A DNA stretch of 34,379 bases from the NCBI GenBank assembly GCA_035938215.1, contig DASZHC010000226.1, positions 1 through 34,379 of the forward strand, in the 5' to 3' direction. The translations under genes were made by a program, and so were the position numbers. Positions 30,677 to 34,379 of the stretch are shown here, one piece after another (position 1 is the stretch's first letter; every line of letters starts with the position of its first letter). Source of the stretch: DASZHC01 sp035938215 (GTDB taxonomy: Bacteria > Verrucomicrobiota > Verrucomicrobiia > Chthoniobacterales > JAFAMB01). The notes beneath the pieces are model-generated. The model had not been told where the DNA came from and searched no databases. It worked only from the letters and a program-made list of their open reading frames with translations.

Positions 30677-32620
30677 TCAGAACCGCTGCGGAAGCTTGTG
30701 ATTGCGGTATGCTTCAATCAGTTGTTCGAGCAACTCAATCGCAAAACGTACATGACGTCCACGCTGGCTGTCAGCGACACGGCGAGGTTGATCCCACTCG
30801 CGCACAATCGTTCTGCTGGGCACAATATCAGCTCCGCGCTCAATGGCGGCTTGAACAGACTCAAAGTGATGATGCGTTGCGATATACGTTCGCAAAGGCT
30901 CTAAAACCAATGTGAATCCATGATCCCCGTAGGCCTCCGAGAAGGCGCCATCTATGGTGACGGCCTTGCCGCTCCTTTTAACCGGAGACTCGCCTGCCTC
31001 AACCTTTACCGGTACATGGCCATTGACGATCATGCCGTCGGCCGGATCGACGCCAAATTCCGACAAGACCTTTTCGCAAAACCATGCTTCGTGGATGAGT
31101 CGGAAGTACGGATTTTTCGTTTCGTGGTGCGTATGCGTATCGGCAATAAGGTCGCGCTCCAAGGTAGTGATTCGGTCTTTGCCAAAGAGGGGCGACTCTG
31201 GACCGCTCCATAAATACCAAAGGAGGTCTGGCTCTTCAGCCCGCTGCGTTCCCTCTTCCATGAGCCGATAAATCCCGCGTTCAATCGCGTGGAAAAGTGC
31301 TTTCCCTTTGTACATTTTTCCTGCGACCGCCATCGGCAGGAATTCGCCGGATTCATCGACAGGTACACATCCATGGAAAATAAGATGCCCCTCTCGCACG
31401 AGATGCATCCTCCCCTGCGACACGAGCCAGCTAATCTGTGTCCAAAGCTTGTGGCTGGCCAGAAAAGACTCCCGAAGCTGCGCCACGCAAGTCGCCTCAT
31501 CCGGGCTCAACTCATAAGGATTGCTCGGATCAAGCGTCGGGAAATAGCGATCGCGGAGAGGGTAAAGCTTTCCATCGACTTCGACAGTGCCTTTCAAGGG
31601 ATCGATACGATGCAGAAGCCGGCGGTGCGCTAACCGCCACTCGGGATGGCGGCCGATCGCCTGCCCTTCGAGTTTAAACTGCATAATAGCAGCAGCTTTT
31701 TGCATCCGCGCCATCATCTCAGCTTCGTACGGCGCCGCGCCCTTGACCGCAAACGCTTCAGCCCTGTCTTCCATGTAGACAGTGCGCGCTAAATGATCCA
31801 AAGCGGCAAGGGGGATACCATAACCTTCCTCCAGTTGAAGCAGCCGCTGGTAACGGATGGAGATCCGAAGTACCTGGCAAATCAGCGCTCCATGTCCCAA
31901 ACAAGCACCAATCCAGGCAGCATCATGATTCCCCCACGTCAGCGACACGTTGGGTTGCTGGATGAGATAATCCACAACCCGGTCCCCGCGAGGCCCCCGA
32001 TCCCAGCAGTCACCCGCTATGACCAATTCATCGATAGCCAGATTCCGGATGACGCGGCCGGTCAGGTGGATCAAATGCAGGAGCCGGCCTTTGTGTGCTA
32101 GCGCATTGATAATCGCCTCCACATAACTGCGATGCCGATCCGTGGAGGGTGCATGCAGTATCTCGGCGAAAAGCTCCCGGTATTCATTTGGAAATACGCG
32201 TGTCGCGTGGCGCAGACTACGTCTCGCAGCCAGGAGTCGCACCACTGCGAATAGATCGTGCAGCGTCCCTTGAGCATAGGCTTTTTGCGCCCCGACGGTT
32301 TGAAGCGTCTTTTCGAGGCGCTGGACCACTTCGGCCGGGTAAAAAATCAGCGTCAGAATCTCCTGAAAACGGGCCGGAGTAACATACTCCCTGAAGAGTC
32401 GTTCTACCATGGGACGCAACGTGCCCGACGCGTTATTAATCACATGCCGAAGCTTCTGGTCTTCTCCGTGGACGTCGCTGATGACGTGTATGGTACCTTG
32501 AGGCAGAGTCAACTCGGCAGAATAACGCGCAATCTCCGCCGCAGCCGCGTCGATATTTGGCACCTCACGCGCCAGCGCTTGCAACCCGACTAGCTCGCGT
32601 TCATTGGATTCTGTACTCAC
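30677..32620 (-). CDS. fbp: Class III fructose-1,6-bisphosphatase
   Basis: This gluconeogenic enzyme hydrolyses fructose-1,6-bisphosphate to fructose-6-phosphate. The 647-residue product is of the large Firmicutes-type class III, with the metallophosphatase motifs VISDVHGED (residues ~45-53), VIAGDCWDRGPRGDRVVDY, LTWGNHDAAWIG, LIFHGCVPVD and IVNGHVPVK. It has no similarity to class I or II enzymes. The start ATG 32620 is supported by the fit of the N-terminal LQALAREVPNIDAAAAEI helix to the family. It follows lutBC, and joint use in growth on lactate, which needs gluconeogenesis, is a reasonable inference. Heptad array 3 lies between lutC and this gene, and a REPIN-like element follows its stop. 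Confidence 0.92.
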   Translation of the reverse strand: MSTESNERELVGLQALAREVPNIDAAAAEIARYSAELTLPQGTIHVISDVHGEDQKLRHVINNASGTLRPMVERLFREYVTPARFQEILTLIFYPAEVVQRLEKTLQTVGAQKAYAQGTLHDLFAVVRLLAARRSLRHATRVFPNEYRELFAEILHAPSTDRHRSYVEAIINALAHKGRLLHLIHLTGRVIRNLAIDELVIAGDCWDRGPRGDRVVDYLIQQPNVSLTWGNHDAAWIGACLGHGALICQVLRISIRYQRLLQLEEGYGIPLAALDHLARTVYMEDRAEAFAVKGAAPYEAEMMARMQKAAAIMQFKLEGQAIGRHPEWRLAHRRLLHRIDPLKGTVEVDGKLYPLRDRYFPTLDPSNPYELSPDEATCVAQLRESFLASHKLWTQISWLVSQGRMHLVREGHLIFHGCVPVDESGEFLPMAVAGKMYKGKALFHAIERGIYRLMEEGTQRAEEPDLLWYLWSGPESPLFGKDRITTLERDLIADTHTHHETKNPYFRLIHEAWFCEKVLSEFGVDPADGMIVNGHVPVKVEAGESPVKRSGKAVTIDGAFSEAYGDHGFTLVLEPLRTYIATHHHFESVQAAIERGADIVPSRTIVREWDQPRRVADSQRGRHVRFAIELLEQLIEAYRNHKLPQRF

Positions 32621-32633
32621 AGTTGGCTTTTTC

Positions 32634-32703
32634 GTTCGCCGCTCACCGTTCGCCGCTCGCCGCCATCGGAGTTCTGTCTTCTGTCTTCTGTCTTCTGATC
32701 TTA
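32634..32703 (-). repeat. Heptanucleotide array 3, ending on the lutC stop codon
   Basis: Ten unbroken 7-base units, plus orientation: GTTCGCC, GCTCACC, GTTCGCC, GCTCGCC, GCCATCG, GAGTTCT, GTCTTCT three times, GATCTTA. The final unit contains the TAA of lutC (32701-32703, minus strand). The GTTCGCC-type block lies distal and the GTCTTCT-type block next to the stop, as in array 2. The array also ends 13 bases before the fbp start, so it fills the whole lutC-fbp gap. Confidence 0.8.
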
Positions 32704-33381
32704 TTGGACAAGGATCACGGTAAGCATCCGCGGTCCGTGTGCTCCGAGCACCAGGATTCGCTCGATGTCTCCGGTCCGACTCGGCCCCGTAATAAAGGTA
32801 GCGAAACTCGGATAATTGCCGTCATACCTGGCGGAAAAAAGGTCGATCGCAGCGGGCAGATCCGCGACGAGCTGATTGATTTGTGCAACGACCAGATGAT
32901 GCGGCGGCAGCACTGAGAGCGCTCTTCCACCGGCGCTTCGCGCGGTGAGCAAAATGGAGCCCGTCTGCGCAATAAGCGCATCGCAAGCGGTGATGCCGAC
33001 CGAACACTTTTCCAGTGCGGTTTGCGCAGGCTGGTCTTCCATGTAAAGAGTTTCAATACCGAGCGTCCGCACAACAGCATCCAATTGAATCTGATGATGG
33101 GAAGCGGCAAGACTCCATCCATACTTTTCACAAAGCTCTTTTGCAACTTTGCCGGCTTCCTCCGTTCCACGCGCCAGGCAAAATTCTGTTTTCAGCAGGA
33201 CACAATTCTTTTGAAACAGGGCAAGCTGCCCAGCTTGATCCGGAGGAACCGCTGGTAACCAGGCCTTAGGTTGCAGTATTTGCGAAGCATTTTGCCGACG
33301 AGCAACATGCGGAATTGGCGCCGAAACTTTGAGCGCCTCGCGAATTCTACCCAATATCTCTTTCTTCTCTCCGCTATTCAT
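32701..33381 (-). CDS. lutC: Lactate utilization protein C (LutC, LUD domain)
   Basis: LutABC oxidises L-lactate to pyruvate through an iron-sulfur complex, and LutC is the small LUD-domain subunit. Visible are the N-terminal helix EILGRIREALKV, the DUF162/LUD core GITACDALIAQTGSILLTARSAGGRALSVLPPHHLVV and the ending TFITGPSRTGDIERILVLGAHGPR, all diagnostic. The ATG at 33381 overlaps the lutB stop (ATGA) and gives 226 aa; a start at 33393 would lengthen the overlap. lutA is presumably beyond the window edge, upstream of lutB. Confidence 0.93.
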   Translation of the reverse strand: MNSGEKKEILGRIREALKVSAPIPHVARRQNASQILQPKAWLPAVPPDQAGQLALFQKNCVLLKTEFCLARGTEEAGKVAKELCEKYGWSLAASHHQIQLDAVVRTLGIETLYMEDQPAQTALEKCSVGITACDALIAQTGSILLTARSAGGRALSVLPPHHLVVAQINQLVADLPAAIDLFSARYDGNYPSFATFITGPSRTGDIERILVLGAHGPRMLTVILVQ

Positions 33382-34379
33382 CGCGACTTCCAATAGTTCC
33401 GAAAACTCCGCGGGGCGACCGCGGGCAACTCCCGCGATGCCAGCCAGCCTCTAATCGGGGGAGGCATGATCTGGCGAGCAGCTCGAACCAACGGCAGGAA
33501 CGGGCGACTGAGCCGGACCAGTTTGTCCAGAAGCCCGGGATTAGCGGTCAAACGCGCGAAAGCGCGGAATGCGAGCCGTTCAAATCTGTCCGGGTTTCGC
33601 GTCGCGGCGTTGCGCCGGTTGTGTAGGAGGTGATGATGCAAATCAATCTTTACCGGGCAAACCTCGGTGCATGCGCCGCAGAGCGAGGATGCATAGGAAA
33701 GATGTTTCCAATCCATCAGGCCGCGCAGGTGAGGCGTGATAACGGAACCGATGGGTCCCTGATATGTGGTCGCGTAGGTATGGCCACCCACATTCCGAAA
33801 GATCGGACAGACGTTTAAGCATGCCCCGCAACGGATACAATGGAGTGCGTCACGCTGCTCGGCATCAGCTAACAGTTGAGTGCGACCATTATCCAGGAGA
33901 ACCAGATGAAATTCGGCCGGGCCGTCCGGTTCGTCTGGCTGTCGAGGCCCGCCGATGAGCGAGTTGTAGCAGGTGATCTGCTGGCCTGTGCCGGCGGTGG
34001 CTAGCATGGGAAGAAACAACGCCAGATCTGACAATTTGGGAATTACCTTCTCGATACCCATAAGCGCCACATGCACCCTCGGGAGCGCCGTGGTAAGCCG
34101 CGCGTTTCCCTCGTTTTCAGTGATCGATATCATCCCTGTCTCGGCGATCCCAAAGTTTGCACCACTGATCCCGATATCTGCCCGCAGATACTTCAACCTG
34201 AGTTCGCGCCTGGCGATCATCGTCAATTCCTCGGGGTTATCGGTGGGCGCCGAATGCAGCTTCTCGTGAAAGAGATCGCTGATTTCAGTCCGGGTGAGGT
34301 GCATTGCCGGAAAAACAAGGTGATAAGGGGCTTCCTCCCTGAGCTGGACAATGAACTCACCCAGGTCCGATTCGACCAC
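33378..34379 (-). CDS. lutB: Lactate utilization protein B (LutB), 3' part, cut by the window end
   Basis: About 333 C-terminal residues are present; the 5' end is beyond position 34379, since the first visible codon lies inside the LUD domain (VESDLGEFIVQLR, where family members run on upstream). The LUD core (GISGANFGIAETGMISITENEGNARL) is followed by the ferredoxin-type pair CIRCGACLNVCPIF and CGACTEVCPVKIDL, which would bind two [4Fe-4S] clusters, and a basic C-terminal tail. LutB passes electrons from lactate oxidation. The stop TGA overlaps the lutC ATG, giving translational coupling. Confidence 0.93.
   Translation of the reverse strand: MVESDLGEFIVQLREEAPYHLVFPAMHLTRTEISDLFHEKLHSAPTDNPEELTMIARRELRLKYLRADIGISGANFGIAETGMISITENEGNARLTTALPRVHVALMGIEKVIPKLSDLALFLPMLATAGTGQQITCYNSLIGGPRQPDEPDGPAEFHLVLLDNGRTQLLADAEQRDALHCIRCGACLNVCPIFRNVGGHTYATTYQGPIGSVITPHLRGLMDWKHLSYASSLCGACTEVCPVKIDLHHHLLHNRRNAATRNPDRFERLAFRAFARLTANPGLLDKLVRLSRPFLPLVRAARQIMPPPIRGWLASRELPAVAPRSFRNYWKSR

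Overview
The window reads as ordinary bacterial chromosome of moderate GC, most likely from a verrucomicrobium. The best taxonomic clue is a 51-residue gene at 2698-2853 that matches my recollection of the 'small basic protein' family of Verrucomicrobia and Chlamydiae. A single-RRM RNA-binding protein and a short, Bacteroidetes-like ParE/ParC pair are compatible. Assignment to a soil Chthoniobacterales-type lineage is inference. There is no phage, plasmid, integrase, CRISPR array, rRNA or recognisable tRNA. Almost every gene has a conventional housekeeping or envelope role. The unusual content is between the genes.

Layout. 1-1798: an unexplained leader, an RRM protein, and miaA starting directly after an intrinsic terminator. 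1990-4650 (minus strand): small basic protein plus an RluB/RsuA-type pseudouridine synthase, then a rhodanese / NifU-like / SufT iron-sulfur cluster. 4877-11465: a methyltransferase and three large polytopic membrane proteins, one of the Agl23-like GT-C family. 11630-13585: dihydrolipoyl dehydrogenase and a short RecO. 13756-18627 (minus): MacA-type adaptor, ABC ATPase and two MacB-type permeases. 18754-26587 (plus): proC, TPR lipoprotein-like or secreted protein, bioF/kbl-like enzyme, small secreted protein, parE, parC and a YdcZ-type transporter. 26740-30392: uppP, an ankyrin-L,D-transpeptidase, a peptidoglycan-binding protein, a decayed antiporter tail and a small membrane protein. 30677-34379 (minus): class III fructose-1,6-bisphosphatase, then lutC and the 3' part of lutB.

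The gaps carry at least five dispersed repeat families. (1) Three 92-106 bp elements with terminal inverted repeats, each flanked by TA and each supplying the TAG stop codon of the gene before it (15214-15309, 22118-22213, 24037-24146). (2) Three arrays of degenerate 7-bp units, each ending on the stop codon of a minus-strand gene (3032-3080, 29076-29152, 32634-32703). (3) Four paired, inverted GGAG-type REP units (REPIN-like). (4) A second, GTAG-type REP family. (5) A ~57 bp repeat seen twice, each time at a stop codon. The shared habit of sitting exactly on stop codons across three unrelated families is the most interesting signal here.

Functionally, the genes suggest envelope polymer assembly (GT-C-like proteins, UppP, L,D-transpeptidase, peptidoglycan-binding protein), lipid or macrolide-type export (MacAB-like), and routine translation, replication and central metabolism. 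All assignments are by eye from motifs; no database search was run.
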